A DNA stretch of 64,000 nt from Allobosea sp. Root381 (GTDB lineage Bacteria > Pseudomonadota > Alphaproteobacteria > Rhizobiales > Beijerinckiaceae): positions 186,001-250,000 of the forward strand of contig NZ_LMJT01000005.1 of the NCBI RefSeq assembly GCF_001429395.1, written 5' to 3'. The notes under the pieces were generated by a model. That model was not told the origin of the DNA. It searched no databases and saw only the letters and a list, made by a program, of their open reading frames with translations. Both the position numbers and the translations under genes were made by a program. Positions 1-8,308 of the stretch are shown here, one piece after another (position 1 is the first letter of the stretch; each line of letters opens with the position of its first letter).

Positions 1-84
1 GGCGCCCGCGCCGACGAGCGCGACCTCGATCGGCCGGGTGGCCTTGGCAAAGCGACGATGGCTGTTCACGTTGTTTGACTCCAT
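1..84 (-). CDS. NAD(P)-binding oxidoreductase, N-terminal 28 residues only (runs off the window)
   Basis: The minus strand has an ATG at 84 that opens a frame running off the left edge. The visible residues end in IEVALVGAGA, the start of a Rossmann nucleotide-binding fold with a glycine-rich turn. The same kind of start (CALVGAGEFG) is seen in the SAF-domain oxidoreductase at 57704-59062, which also lies divergent to a GntR regulator. I infer a similar enzyme, but only 28 residues are visible, so substrate and family are open. The ribosome binding site is weak. The 231 bases between this start and the divergent GntR gene carry two GGTATACC palindromes. Confidence 0.6.
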   Translation of the reverse strand, partial: MESNNVNSHRRFAKATRPIEVALVGAGA

Positions 85-178
85 TGCCTGGACGGCGTCG
101 GGTTCGATCCGGCCGATCCTTTGACGATCTGCCGGGCCTCGATCGCCTCCTCGCGGCCGTGTTCGCGAGATCGAAATT

Positions 179-190
179 TTGGTATACCAA
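179..190. promoter_or_regulatory. GntR-family operator, site 1
   Basis: TTGGTATACCAA is a perfect 12-base palindrome. It fits the TNGTNNNACNA-type sites bound by FadR-subfamily GntR regulators. It lies between the divergent oxidoreductase start and the GntR gene, so it is a probable operator for the adjacent regulator. No binding data can be read from sequence. Confidence 0.6.
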
Positions 191-285
191 ATAAGCCGAG
201 ATACGGCAGGCCTGTCAAATCCTACGCCGATTTCGGCTATAAATTCTGTTTTCCGTCGTTGGAGGACGGCAGTGAAAGCGTCTAT

Positions 286-293
286 GGTATACC
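286..293. promoter_or_regulatory. GntR-family operator, site 2
   Basis: GGTATACC recurs here, 105 bases centre to centre from site 1, which is close to ten helical turns. It sits just ahead of the ribosome binding site (305-313) of the GntR gene. That placement suits autorepression and possible looping with site 1. Confidence 0.55.
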
Positions 294-315
294 GCTGTTG
301 AAATCAGGAGGGGCA

Positions 316-975
316 GTGTCCGATCGCGAGTCCATACCGCTCCAAGCGCCCCTGTCCGATGCGATCTCCGACCGCCTTCGCGATCTCATCGTCACCGATG
401 AGCTTGCGCCGGGCACGCCGCTGCGGGAGCGTGCCCTCGCGGAACGCCTCGGCGTCTCGCGCACGCCGCTGCGCGATGCGCTTAAGGCGCTCGCGGCCGA
501 CGGCCTCGTCACGCTCACGCCCAATCGCGGCGCCGTCGTCGCGCGGCTGTCCCCGGCGATGATCGCCGAGAAGCTCGGCATCCTCGCCGTGCTGGAGGGC
601 TATGCGGGAGAATGCGCGGCGGCTCACGCCACGGAAGCCGAGATCGCCGAGATCTGTGCGCTCCAGCATGAACTCCTCGCCGCCTTCGCCCGGCGGGACC
701 GGGCAGCCTATTTCCGGCTTAACCAGGCGATCCATCTCGCGCTGGTCGATGCCGCCCGTAACAGCACGCTGAAGGGGCTGCACGCTCAGCTGAACCGCCA
801 GCTCTATCCTTTTCGCTGGCGCGGCAGCGACGACCTCTCGCTCTGGCAGACGGCGATCGACGAGCATGCGGTGCTTGTCGCATTGCTGCTCAAGCGGGAT
901 GGCGCCGGCCTCGCGGCGGCGCTGCGCGCTCATGTCGGCAGCACCTGGCGCCAGCTCTCCGCCGGAACGCCCTGA
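316..975 (+). CDS. GntR family transcriptional regulator (FadR/FCD type)
   Basis: A 219-residue regulator. A winged helix-turn-helix occupies about residues 10-75, with LAERLGVSRTPLRDALKAL as the recognition part. A helical FCD ligand-binding domain follows (about 85-210). Its histidines are spaced as in FCD proteins, in LNQAIHLAL, IDEHAVL and ALRAHVG. I chose the GTG at 316 because AGGAGGGG lies 3-11 bases ahead and the family normally begins near its wHTH. An upstream in-frame ATG at 121 would add 65 residues with no domain. Two GGTATACC palindromes ahead of the gene are likely its operators. Target genes probably include the divergent oxidoreductase; the effector is unknown. Confidence 0.85.
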   Translation: MSDRESIPLQAPLSDAISDRLRDLIVTDELAPGTPLRERALAERLGVSRTPLRDALKALAADGLVTLTPNRGAVVARLSPAMIAEKLGILAVLEGYAGECAAAHATEAEIAEICALQHELLAAFARRDRAAYFRLNQAIHLALVDAARNSTLKGLHAQLNRQLYPFRWRGSDDLSLWQTAIDEHAVLVALLLKRDGAGLAAALRAHVGSTWRQLSAGTP

Positions 976-1028
976 CGGCCATCGGCTGCAAACGGATCCG
1001 CAGAACCCCGCAACTGCGCGATCCGACT

Positions 1029-1042
1029 TTGTACAATGTCAA
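1029..1042 (+). promoter_or_regulatory. FNR/NnrR-type box ahead of hemN
   Basis: TTGTACAATGTCAA has the TTG-N8-CAA core of Crp/Fnr-family sites. Its centre is about 72 bases ahead of the chosen hemN start. The left half is less good than the right, so this is the weakest of the seven boxes listed in this window. Confidence 0.45.
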
Positions 1043-1107
1043 AGAAGCCCGGACCGGGCTCCGGTAGGAAAGAAACTTCAGGCGAGCGAATTGCCCCGGA
1101 GTTCCCC

Positions 1108-2451
1108 ATGCAGGCCGCGCATTACCGAGACGAGCGCCTTCCCCGCTACACCAGCTACCCGACCGCCCCTCACTTCACCTCCGGCGTCGACGCCGCCTGC
1201 TATGGCGACTGGCTGAAGGCCCTGCCGGCCGGCACCGCAACCTCGCTCTATCTGCACGTGCCGTTCTGCCGCTCGATGTGCTGGTATTGCGGCTGTCACA
1301 CCACCGTCGCTCTGCGCGACGGGCCGATCGTCGATTATCTCGCCGTCCTGCGCCGCGAGATCGCACTGGTCGGCGGGCAAATCACCGCACCGCTCGACGT
1401 GCGCCACATCCATTTCGGCGGCGGGACGCCGACGATCATCGAGCCGGCCGAATTCATCGCGCTCGTCGGCTTGCTGAGGCAGCATTTCGCCATCCATCCT
1501 CAAGCCGAGATCGCGGTCGAGATCGACCCGCGCCGGCTCGCCCCCGAGATGACGGCCGCTCTCGCAGAAGCCGGTGTCAATCGCGCGAGTCTCGGCGTGC
1601 AGAGCTTCGACCCGGAGGTGCAGAAGGCGATCAACCGCATCCAGAGCGTCGAGCAGACCGAAGCGGTCGTCGACGGGCTGCGCGAAGCCGGCATCAACGC
1701 GGTCAATTTCGACCTGATCTACGGCCTGCCGAAGCAGACCGTGCAGTCCTGTCTCGATACCGTCGAGCAATGCCTCGACATGCGGCCGGACCGCTTCTCG
1801 ATCTTCGGCTACGCCCATGTGCCGGAGTTCAAGAAGCACCAGCGCCGCATCGCGACCGCCGATCTGCCGGATGGCAACGCGCGTCATGAACAGGCGGAAG
1901 CAATGGCGCAGAGGCTGATCGAGGCCGGCTATGTCCGCATCGGGCTCGACCACTTCGCGACGCCCGAGGACGCGATGGTCGGGGCCTTGAAGCAGGGGCG
2001 GCTCCACCGCAATTTCCAGGGCTACACCACCGACCCCTGCGAAGCCCTGATCGGGTTCGGGGCCTCGGCGATCGGGCGCCTGCCGCAGGGCTTCATCCAG
2101 AACGAGGTGGTGATCGGCCGCTATGCCGAGCGCGTCACTGACGGCGCCTTGCCGACGGCGAAGGGCTACCGCCTCACCGCCGAGGATCGCCTGCGGGCGG
2201 AGCTGATCGAACGCGTGATGTGTGACCTCGTCGTCGATATCGACACGATCTGCGCCCAGCACCCGGTCGATCCGCGCATCCTCGCGCCGTCGCTGCGCAA
2301 GCTCGACCAGCTGGCGCAGGAGGGCGTGATCAACTTCGATGGCAGTCGTGTACTGCTGCCCGAGAACGCCCGCCTCTTCGTGCGCAAGGTCGCCTCGGTG
2401 TTCGACGCCCATATCGAGCAATCGGAGCGCCAATACAGCCGCGCCGTCTGA
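1108..2451 (+). CDS. hemN: Oxygen-independent coproporphyrinogen III oxidase
   Basis: A 447-residue radical-SAM enzyme that converts coproporphyrinogen III to protoporphyrinogen IX without oxygen, supplying haem under anaerobiosis. The cluster motif CRSMCWYCGC shows the CX3CX2C cysteines plus the extra HemN cysteine. The N-terminal RYTSYPTAPHF and the SLGVQSFD segment are typical of HemN. I placed the start at ATG 1108, which has GGAG 7 bases ahead; the longer frame from 1036 lacks a ribosome binding site and would overlap the putative NnrR box at 1029-1042. The gene ends 8 bases from the convergent nnrS. Haem is needed for NorBC, NapBC and the cbb3 oxidase nearby, so co-control with denitrification makes sense. 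Confidence 0.93.
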   Translation: MQAAHYRDERLPRYTSYPTAPHFTSGVDAACYGDWLKALPAGTATSLYLHVPFCRSMCWYCGCHTTVALRDGPIVDYLAVLRREIALVGGQITAPLDVRHIHFGGGTPTIIEPAEFIALVGLLRQHFAIHPQAEIAVEIDPRRLAPEMTAALAEAGVNRASLGVQSFDPEVQKAINRIQSVEQTEAVVDGLREAGINAVNFDLIYGLPKQTVQSCLDTVEQCLDMRPDRFSIFGYAHVPEFKKHQRRIATADLPDGNARHEQAEAMAQRLIEAGYVRIGLDHFATPEDAMVGALKQGRLHRNFQGYTTDPCEALIGFGASAIGRLPQGFIQNEVVIGRYAERVTDGALPTAKGYRLTAEDRLRAELIERVMCDLVVDIDTICAQHPVDPRILAPSLRKLDQLAQEGVINFDGSRVLLPENARLFVRKVASVFDAHIEQSERQYSRAV

Positions 2452-2459
2452 GCCGCCGG

Positions 2460-3590
2460 TCACGACAGGCCGAGCGGGCGCCGATAGGCTGCGAGAAAGA
2501 GCAGGAAGGCCGCGCTCCAGCATAGGGCGGCCGACCCCAGCGGAATGGGGCTGCCGAATTCCGGCAGCAGCCGTAACGGCGCGGCAGCCGCGCCCGCGCT
2601 CAGCATGGCCAGCGAGCCGCGCGGGCTGGAAAAGGCCTGCCGCGCCTGGCGCCGGACCATGCTCGCCATGGCGGCGAGGCACATCATTCCGACGGCGCCC
2701 GCCGCCCAAGCATGGAGGACGGCATTCGCGCTGACGCCGGGTGCAAGGCTGCGCAAGGCGTTCAGACCCAGGCCCAGCGGAATCCAGGCATAGGCCAGGT
2801 GGATGGCGAGAAGTCCGGGATAGCGGATGACGCGCCAGGGTCGCCAGGTGAGCAGCCGGATCGCTTGCAGGATCGCCGCCACGGCGTTCGCAGGCTCTTG
2901 CCTGGCACCGTCGCAGCACCAGAGCGCCAGCGCGATCGCAAGCGCAAGAGCGGCAAGCACCTCGAAGGAGCGCGGCAGCCGCCGGCCGTACGCGACGCCG
3001 CGCAGCGCGAGGTAGGACGCCGTCAGCGCCGGTGCGATCCGGCCACCGATCACGGCGACGAGGCCGAGGATGGCCGTCAGCGCAAGGCGGGAGCGGAAGC
3101 CGGCCGGAAGGGCGGCGGGTCCGGGCTCCGGAACGGCCGCCGCGGCTGCGAGCAGCGCCAGCAGAAGCACGACCTTGATCTCGCGCTTCGCGCCGGCCTC
3201 GGCCACGCGCAGGGCGACGACAGCCGCCAGAAAGGAGAGGAAGCCTGCCGCGATCGGCCCGGCAAGGGCGGGCGACCAGATCTGCACCGCCCGGCCAATC
3301 AGCCAGAACCCGACGAGGCCTTGCAGGAGGCTTCGGGAGGCCGGCGCCGAACCGGTCCAGCGCGGCAGCGCCGTCAGGAGGAAGCCGGCCATGACCGCCG
3401 GAGCCATCCCGAACAGCAGTGCCTCGCGATGCCAGGCCGCAGCCGTCGTTCCATCCGGCCAGATTCCGGCGGACCAGGGCAGGACACCCGCCACGGCCTC
3501 AATCGCGGCGAGAACGAAGAAGATCCGAAAGGGCCGGCTTGTGCAGGCGGCGCAGCCGCCCGTTGCCGTCACGCCTCGCCACCCTGCCAT
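2460..3590 (-). CDS. nnrS: NnrS family haem-copper membrane protein
   Basis: A polytopic membrane protein of up to 376 residues with about 10-12 hydrophobic segments and the NnrS pattern (early GMAPAVMAGFLLTALPRWTG, later LHAWAAGAVGMMCLA). NnrS proteins bind haem and copper and protect cells from nitric oxide stress; the exact reaction is unsettled. It is the last gene of a ubiD-ubiX-nnrS run. The ATG at 3590 overlaps ubiX by 22 bases. A GTG at 3572 overlapping the ubiX stop as GTGA is an equally good start. A second nnrS copy lies at 9315-10520. Confidence 0.85.
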   Translation of the reverse strand: MAGWRGVTATGGCAACTSRPFRIFFVLAAIEAVAGVLPWSAGIWPDGTTAAAWHREALLFGMAPAVMAGFLLTALPRWTGSAPASRSLLQGLVGFWLIGRAVQIWSPALAGPIAAGFLSFLAAVVALRVAEAGAKREIKVVLLLALLAAAAAVPEPGPAALPAGFRSRLALTAILGLVAVIGGRIAPALTASYLALRGVAYGRRLPRSFEVLAALALAIALALWCCDGARQEPANAVAAILQAIRLLTWRPWRVIRYPGLLAIHLAYAWIPLGLGLNALRSLAPGVSANAVLHAWAAGAVGMMCLAAMASMVRRQARQAFSSPRGSLAMLSAGAAAAPLRLLPEFGSPIPLGSAALCWSAAFLLFLAAYRRPLGLS

Positions 3591-4156
3591 TCGGCGAGCG
3601 GCAAGGCATCGAGGTCGAGGTCAAGCAGGCCGATCGCTCGCAGCGCGATCAGGTCGGCGAGCTCCGCCATGCTGCCGGGCTTCAGATAGAAGGGCGGAAC
3701 CGGCGGCGCGACGATCGCGCCGTACTCGGTGACCTGTGCCATGGCGCGCAGATGGCCGAGATGCAGCGGGCTTTCCCGCGCCACCAGCACCAGCCGGCGG
3801 CGTTCCTTGAGCTGGACATCGGCGGCGCGCACCAGAAGATCGCCGAGCTGGCCATAGGCGACGGCGCTGAGCGTCCGGATCGAGCAAGGCGCGACGATCA
3901 TGCCCGCTGTGCGGAAGGAGCCGCTGGCGATGCTGGCGCCGATATCGCGATGATCATGGCAATGGCCGGCGAGTGCGCGAGCCTGTTCCAGCGCATGCGG
4001 GCCGATCTCCGCCGCGAAGGTGCGCTCCGCCGCCGGCGAGACCACGAGATGGGTCTCGACCTGCCCGGCTTCGGCCAGCCGCTCCAGCACCCGCAAGCCG
4101 ATCGCGGCACCGGAAGCGCCGCTGATGCCGACGATGACACGTAACGGCCGGCTCAT
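3569..4156 (-). CDS. ubiX: Flavin prenyltransferase UbiX
   Basis: A 195-residue protein of normal UbiX length. It makes the prenylated FMN cofactor that UbiD-type decarboxylases require. The N-terminus MSRPLRVIVGISGASGAA is the family's FMN-binding GxSG region, and the C-terminal part has the PPFY and MAELAD-like stretches typical of UbiX/Pad1. The ATG overlaps the ubiD stop as ATGA (4153-4156), so the two are translationally coupled. Cofactor maker and user sit together, and both adjoin ubiTUV, which fits anaerobic ubiquinone synthesis. Confidence 0.93.
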   Translation of the reverse strand: MSRPLRVIVGISGASGAAIGLRVLERLAEAGQVETHLVVSPAAERTFAAEIGPHALEQARALAGHCHDHRDIGASIASGSFRTAGMIVAPCSIRTLSAVAYGQLGDLLVRAADVQLKERRRLVLVARESPLHLGHLRAMAQVTEYGAIVAPPVPPFYLKPGSMAELADLIALRAIGLLDLDLDALPLAEWQGGEA

Positions 4157-5673
4157 GCTGCGCTCCCACTCGGCATCAACAATCCGAGCGAGGGCCAGAG
4201 CGCGTCGATGCGTGCGCTGACGGCCGGGTCCATCGCCATCGGCCGGCCCCATTCGCGCTCGGTCTCGGGTGGGAGCTTGTTGGTCGCGTCGATACCGAGC
4301 TTGCCGCCGAGGCCGGGCTTCGGCGAGGCGAAGTCGAGATAGTCGATCGGCGTGTCGGCGAGGTTGACGAGATCCCGGCTTGCATCGGCGCGGGTCGCGA
4401 CCGCCCACATCACCTGCGCCCAGTCGCGCGGATTGATGTCTTCGTCGACGATGATGAGAAGCTTGGTGTAGCTGAACTGCGGCAGCATCGACCACAGGCC
4501 GAGCATCAGTCGCCGCGCCTGACCCGGATAGCGCTTGGCGATGGAAACGACCGCGATCCGATAGGAGCAGGCCTCCGGCGGCAGCCAGACATCCTTCACC
4601 TCGGGGAATTGTCGCTGCAGGAGAGGCAGGAACAGCACATTGAGCGCCTCGCCGAGGCGCGAGGGCTCATCCGGTGCGCGGCCGGTGAACGTCGAGAGGT
4701 AGAGCGGCGCCCGGCGCATCGTCACCGCCGTGACCCGCATCACCGGGAACGGCTCGACGGCGTTGTAGTATCCGGTGTGATCGCCGAACGGTCCTTCCGG
4801 CGCGGTCTCCTCGGGCGAGACGAAACCCTCGATCACGATCTCGGCCTCGGCCGGCACGGACAGCGGCACGGTCACGCAGGGCGCGAGCTGCGGCCGCTCG
4901 CCACGCAGCAGGCCCGAGAAGCGCAGCTCCGACACGGTTTCCGGCAGCGGCAGTACGGCGGACAGGATGGTCGCGGGGTCCGCCCCGATCACCACAGCGA
5001 CCGGCATCTCGCGGCCGAGCCTTCGCCATTGCGCATGGTGGCGCGCCCCGCCGCGATGGGCGAGCCAGCGCATGATGGCCCGATCCCGGCCGAGCACCTG
5101 CATGCGGTAGACACCGAGATTGCCCTCGTCATCGGGCGAGGACTCTGGCGGGACCGTCATAACGAGCGGCCAGGTGATGAGCGGAGCGGCCTCCCCCGGC
5201 CAGCACAGCTGCACCGGCAACGCCGTCAAGTCGATCGCATCGCCCTTGAACACCTGCTCCTGCACCGGCGCGCACCTGCTCTCGCGCGGCCGCATCGACA
5301 GGGCCGCGCGCGCCAGCGGCAGCGCCCGCCACGCCTCGGCAAGGCCGCGCGGCGGCCGCGGCTCGCGCAACTCGGCCAGCATGCGGCCGAGCGCCGGCAG
5401 GTTCTCGGGCCTGACGCCGAGGCCCCAGGCCACGCGCTCGACCGTGCCGAAGAGATTGGTCAGCAGCGGCACCGGCGAAACCGTTCCGTCCGGCCGCAAG
5501 GGCCGCTCGAACACCAGCGCCGGACCATTCCCGGCGATGACGCGGCGGTGGATCTCGGTGATCTCGTGCACCACGCTGACCGGCTCGGCGATGCGCCGCA
5601 GCTGTCCGGCGGCATCGAGATGCGCGAGGAAACCGCTCAGGTCGCGGAAGCGGGGCAGGTCGCGGATCGGCAA
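4153..5673 (-). CDS. ubiD: UbiD family 3-octaprenyl-4-hydroxybenzoate carboxy-lyase
   Basis: A prenyl-FMN-dependent decarboxylase of about 506 residues, close to the usual UbiD length of about 490-500. It removes the carboxylate from the ubiquinone precursor. Family signatures include a DLSGFLAHLDAAGQLRRI-like N-terminus, GPFGDHTGYY (prFMN-pocket region) and WAVATRADA near the C-terminus. No in-frame ATG lies near the conserved N-terminus. A TTG at 5673 with GGAG 8 bases ahead is the best start, although the frame stays open upstream. It reads divergently from ubiT across a 111-base gap that holds an NnrR-type box. Confidence 0.92.
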   Translation of the reverse strand: MPIRDLPRFRDLSGFLAHLDAAGQLRRIAEPVSVVHEITEIHRRVIAGNGPALVFERPLRPDGTVSPVPLLTNLFGTVERVAWGLGVRPENLPALGRMLAELREPRPPRGLAEAWRALPLARAALSMRPRESRCAPVQEQVFKGDAIDLTALPVQLCWPGEAAPLITWPLVMTVPPESSPDDEGNLGVYRMQVLGRDRAIMRWLAHRGGARHHAQWRRLGREMPVAVVIGADPATILSAVLPLPETVSELRFSGLLRGERPQLAPCVTVPLSVPAEAEIVIEGFVSPEETAPEGPFGDHTGYYNAVEPFPVMRVTAVTMRRAPLYLSTFTGRAPDEPSRLGEALNVLFLPLLQRQFPEVKDVWLPPEACSYRIAVVSIAKRYPGQARRLMLGLWSMLPQFSYTKLLIIVDEDINPRDWAQVMWAVATRADASRDLVNLADTPIDYLDFASPKPGLGGKLGIDATNKLPPETEREWGRPMAMDPAVSARIDALWPSLGLLMPSGSAA

Positions 5674-5723
5674 GGCAGGAACTCCGGTTGCCGCAGCATG
5701 GACAGCTCCATTCGCGGCCGTCT

Positions 5724-5737
5724 TTGCTCCGGCGCAA
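5724..5737. promoter_or_regulatory. NnrR-type box between ubiD and ubiT
   Basis: TTGCTCCGGCGCAA has the TTG-N8-CAA core and one perfect CGCAA half-site. Its centre is about 54 bases from the ubiT ATG and about 57 from the ubiD start, so one site could serve both divergent promoters. Confidence 0.55.
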
Positions 5738-5784
5738 GGAAGGCGGCGACCCCGGCGCCTAGTCTCGCGATCAGGAGGTGATCG

Positions 5785-6339
5785 ATGCCGGATCCGGAGA
5801 CGACAGGACAGCGCCAGACCGGCCCGAGGCGGCTTCCGCCATGGCTCGCGCCTGCCGTGGCGCCGCTTCCGCTCGCGCCGTTGCAGCCGATGCTGGCCCT
5901 GCTGCTCGCCCGGATCGGGCAGGCGCATCCCGATCTGTATGGCCGGCTCGGCGAACACGCGCAGAAGCGCTTCGGCATCGATCCGACGGACCTGCCCTTC
6001 GCCTTCGTGCTGGAGCCGAAACCGCAGCGGCCGCGGGCGCGCGCCGTCCGCGCGCTGCCGGGCGACCTTGACGCCTGCATACGCGGGCCCCTGTCCGGGT
6101 TGATCGGCATGGCCGAAGGCACGCTCGACGGCGACGCCCTGTTCTTCTCGCGCGTGCTCTGGGTCGAGGGCGACGTCGCCGCGGTCCTCGCCTTGCGAAA
6201 CGCCATCGACGATGCGCGGATCGATTTCGGCGCCCTCCTGCTCGGCGGCCTCGGGCCGATGGGCGAGCGCGCGGCCGCTGCCTTGCGCGAGCGGATGCAA
6301 CCCCGGACCGCCCCCGCCGGAGACCGTCCATGGAACTGA
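5785..6339 (+). CDS. ubiT: Anaerobic ubiquinone biosynthesis accessory factor UbiT (SCP2 domain)
   Basis: A 184-residue protein with an SCP2 lipid-binding fold, close in length to E. coli UbiT. UbiT binds hydrophobic quinone precursors and is needed for oxygen-independent ubiquinone synthesis. Visible features include a RIGQAHPDLYGRLG-type helix and a C-terminal VEGDVAAVLALRNAIDDA region. AGGAGGTGAT at 5773-5782 is a full-length Shine-Dalgarno match, which fixes the ATG at 5785. The gene overlaps ubiU by 10 bases. The NnrR-type box at 5724 lies ahead of it. Confidence 0.88.
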   Translation: MPDPETTGQRQTGPRRLPPWLAPAVAPLPLAPLQPMLALLLARIGQAHPDLYGRLGEHAQKRFGIDPTDLPFAFVLEPKPQRPRARAVRALPGDLDACIRGPLSGLIGMAEGTLDGDALFFSRVLWVEGDVAAVLALRNAIDDARIDFGALLLGGLGPMGERAAAALRERMQPRTAPAGDRPWN

Positions 6340-7307
6340 TCTGCCCGGCCGGCACCCCGGCCAGCCTCGAAGCCGCCGTCGAGGCCGGAGCCGATGCGAT
6401 CTATTGCGGCTTCCGTGACGAGACCAACGCCCGCAACTTCCCCGGCCTGAATTTTTCCCGCGACGAGATGCGCAGGGGCATCGCCCTCGCGCATCGTCAC
6501 GGCGTCAAGGTGCTGGTCGCGATCAACACCTTCGCCCGGGCGGGAAATCTCGCGCTCTGGCAGGCGGCAATCGACGACGCCGTGGCATCTGGCGCCGATG
6601 CCCTGATCCTCGCCGATCTCGCCACGCTCGATTATGCCGCCCGCCGCCATCCCGCCCAGAGGCTGCACGTCTCCGTGCAGGCCGGTGCCGCCAATCCTGA
6701 TGCGATCCGCTTCTACGCCGAGGCCTTCGGAGCGCAGCGTGTCGTGCTGCCGCGGGTGCTCAACGTCATGGAGATCGCCTCGATCGTGCGCGAGAGCGCC
6801 TGCGAGACGGAGGTCTTCATCTTCGGCGGGCTCTGCGTCATGGAGGAGGGCCGCTGCTCGCTCTCCTCCTATGCCACCGGTCAGTCGCCCAACATGCACG
6901 GCGTCTGCTCGCCCGCGAGCCATGTCGCCTATGGAGAGCGCGACGGCCGCATCGTCTCGACGCTGGGCGGCTTCACTATCAACAGCTTCGGCAAGGACGA
7001 GCCCGCAGGCTACCCGACCTTGTGCAAAGGCCGCTTCTCCACCCCGAAAGGTGCTGGCTACACCTTCGAGGAGCCGCTCAGCCTCGATGCGGCGGTGATG
7101 CTGCCCGCCCTGCGCAAGGCTGGCGTGACGGCACTCAAGATCGAAGGCCGCCAGCGCGGACGGGCCTATATCGCCCAGGTCGTGCGCTCCTATCGCCAAA
7201 TCCTGGCCGCCCTCGACGACGGCCGCGAAACCGCCCCTGCCGGCCTCGCCGCCATGGCGGAAGGTCAGGCCAGCACCGTCGGCGCCTATCGCAAGGGTTG
7301 GCGTTAG
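6330..7307 (+). CDS. ubiU: Ubiquinone biosynthesis protein UbiU (peptidase U32 family)
   Basis: A 325-residue U32-family protein that partners UbiV in oxygen-independent hydroxylation steps of ubiquinone synthesis, using a 4Fe-4S cluster. Cysteines at 169, 176, 193 and 232 (in GLCVMEEGRCSL, HGVCSPAS and PTLCKGRF) match the numbering I recall for the cluster ligands of E. coli UbiU. The N-terminus MELICPAGTPASLEAAVEAG is standard for the family. It overlaps ubiT and is followed 29 bases later by ubiV. Confidence 0.93.
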   Translation: MELICPAGTPASLEAAVEAGADAIYCGFRDETNARNFPGLNFSRDEMRRGIALAHRHGVKVLVAINTFARAGNLALWQAAIDDAVASGADALILADLATLDYAARRHPAQRLHVSVQAGAANPDAIRFYAEAFGAQRVVLPRVLNVMEIASIVRESACETEVFIFGGLCVMEEGRCSLSSYATGQSPNMHGVCSPASHVAYGERDGRIVSTLGGFTINSFGKDEPAGYPTLCKGRFSTPKGAGYTFEEPLSLDAAVMLPALRKAGVTALKIEGRQRGRAYIAQVVRSYRQILAALDDGRETAPAGLAAMAEGQASTVGAYRKGWR

Positions 7308-7336
7308 CGGCCGAGGGCCGCGTGAAGGAAACCGGA

Positions 7337-8245
7337 ATGCAGCTTACCCTCGGACCCGTCTTCTATCATTGGGCGCCGGAGCGCTGGCGCGATTTCCATT
7401 ACCGGATCGCGGACGAGGCGCCCGTCGATACCGTGGTGGTCGGCGAGGTCGTCTGTTCCAAGCGGGCGCCGTTCAAGCAGGATCATGTCGCCGGCGTGGT
7501 CGAGCGGCTGGAAGGGGCGGGCAAGCGCGTCCTGCATGCCTCGCTGATCCTGGTCTCGCTGCCGCGCGAGCGCCGCCAGACGCGCGAGCTGATGCAGCTC
7601 GGCGAGGACGAAGGCGAGCCCGCGATCGAGATCAACGACCTGACCTGCCTCGCCTCGCTCGACCGGAAACCCTTCGCGGTCGGCCCCTTCGTCAATGTCT
7701 ACAACGAGGCGGCGGCCGGCTTCCTGGCGTCGCGCGGCGCCAGGCGCATCTGCCTGCCGCCCGAGCTGCCGCTGACGGCGGTCGCAGGCATCGCAGCCGC
7801 GCTGCCGGATGTCGCGATCGAGGTCTTCGCCTTCGGCCGGATCCCGCTGGCGATCTCGGCCCGCTGCTACCATGCGCGCGCCCACAAGCTGACGAAGGAC
7901 AACTGCCGCTTCGTCTGCGAGCAGGATCCGGACGGCATGCCCGTCAAGACGCTGGACGAGGCCGGTTTTCTCTCAGTGAACGGCGTGCAGACGCTGTCGC
8001 AGAACTGCACCAGCCTGCTGCGCGACATCCCGGTCTTGCGCCGGTCCGGCGTGGCGTCGCTGCGCCTCTCGCCGCAGGACTGCGACATGGTCGAGGTCGC
8101 CAGGCTCTATCGCGATGTTGCCGATGGCCGCCTCGATGGTGCCGAGGCCGAGTCCAGGCTCGCAGAACTCTACCCCGAGGTGCCGCTGGCCAACGGCTTC
8201 CTCCACGCAGTTCCCGGCCATCTGCGCGTAGGAGCAGGCGCCTAA
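7337..8245 (+). CDS. ubiV: Ubiquinone biosynthesis protein UbiV (peptidase U32 family)
   Basis: A 302-residue U32-family partner of UbiU. Cysteines at 40, 177, 190 and 194 keep the 13- and 4-residue spacing of the UbiV cluster ligands (ISARCYHARA, then DNCRFVCEQ). With UbiU it forms the oxygen-independent hydroxylase. The ATG at 7337 is preceded by GAAGGAA; a GTG at 7322 is a possible alternative. A short AGCAT-CCG-ATGCT hairpin follows directly after the stop (8246-8258). Confidence 0.93.
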   Translation: MQLTLGPVFYHWAPERWRDFHYRIADEAPVDTVVVGEVVCSKRAPFKQDHVAGVVERLEGAGKRVLHASLILVSLPRERRQTRELMQLGEDEGEPAIEINDLTCLASLDRKPFAVGPFVNVYNEAAAGFLASRGARRICLPPELPLTAVAGIAAALPDVAIEVFAFGRIPLAISARCYHARAHKLTKDNCRFVCEQDPDGMPVKTLDEAGFLSVNGVQTLSQNCTSLLRDIPVLRRSGVASLRLSPQDCDMVEVARLYRDVADGRLDGAEAESRLAELYPEVPLANGFLHAVPGHLRVGAGA

Positions 8246-8308
8246 AGCATCCGATGCTCTGAGGCCTGCGGAGACGTTAGTTTGAACGGCGGGCCCGAGG
8301 AGGCAGCC

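Noticed and set aside
1036..1107. Longer start for hemN at ATG 1036
   Set aside because: No ribosome binding site, and it would overlap the putative NnrR box; the ATG at 1108 has GGAG at good spacing.
1078..2919. A 613-residue open frame on the minus strand
   Set aside because: It lies opposite hemN and across the nnrS C-terminus, with no domain and no ribosome binding site.
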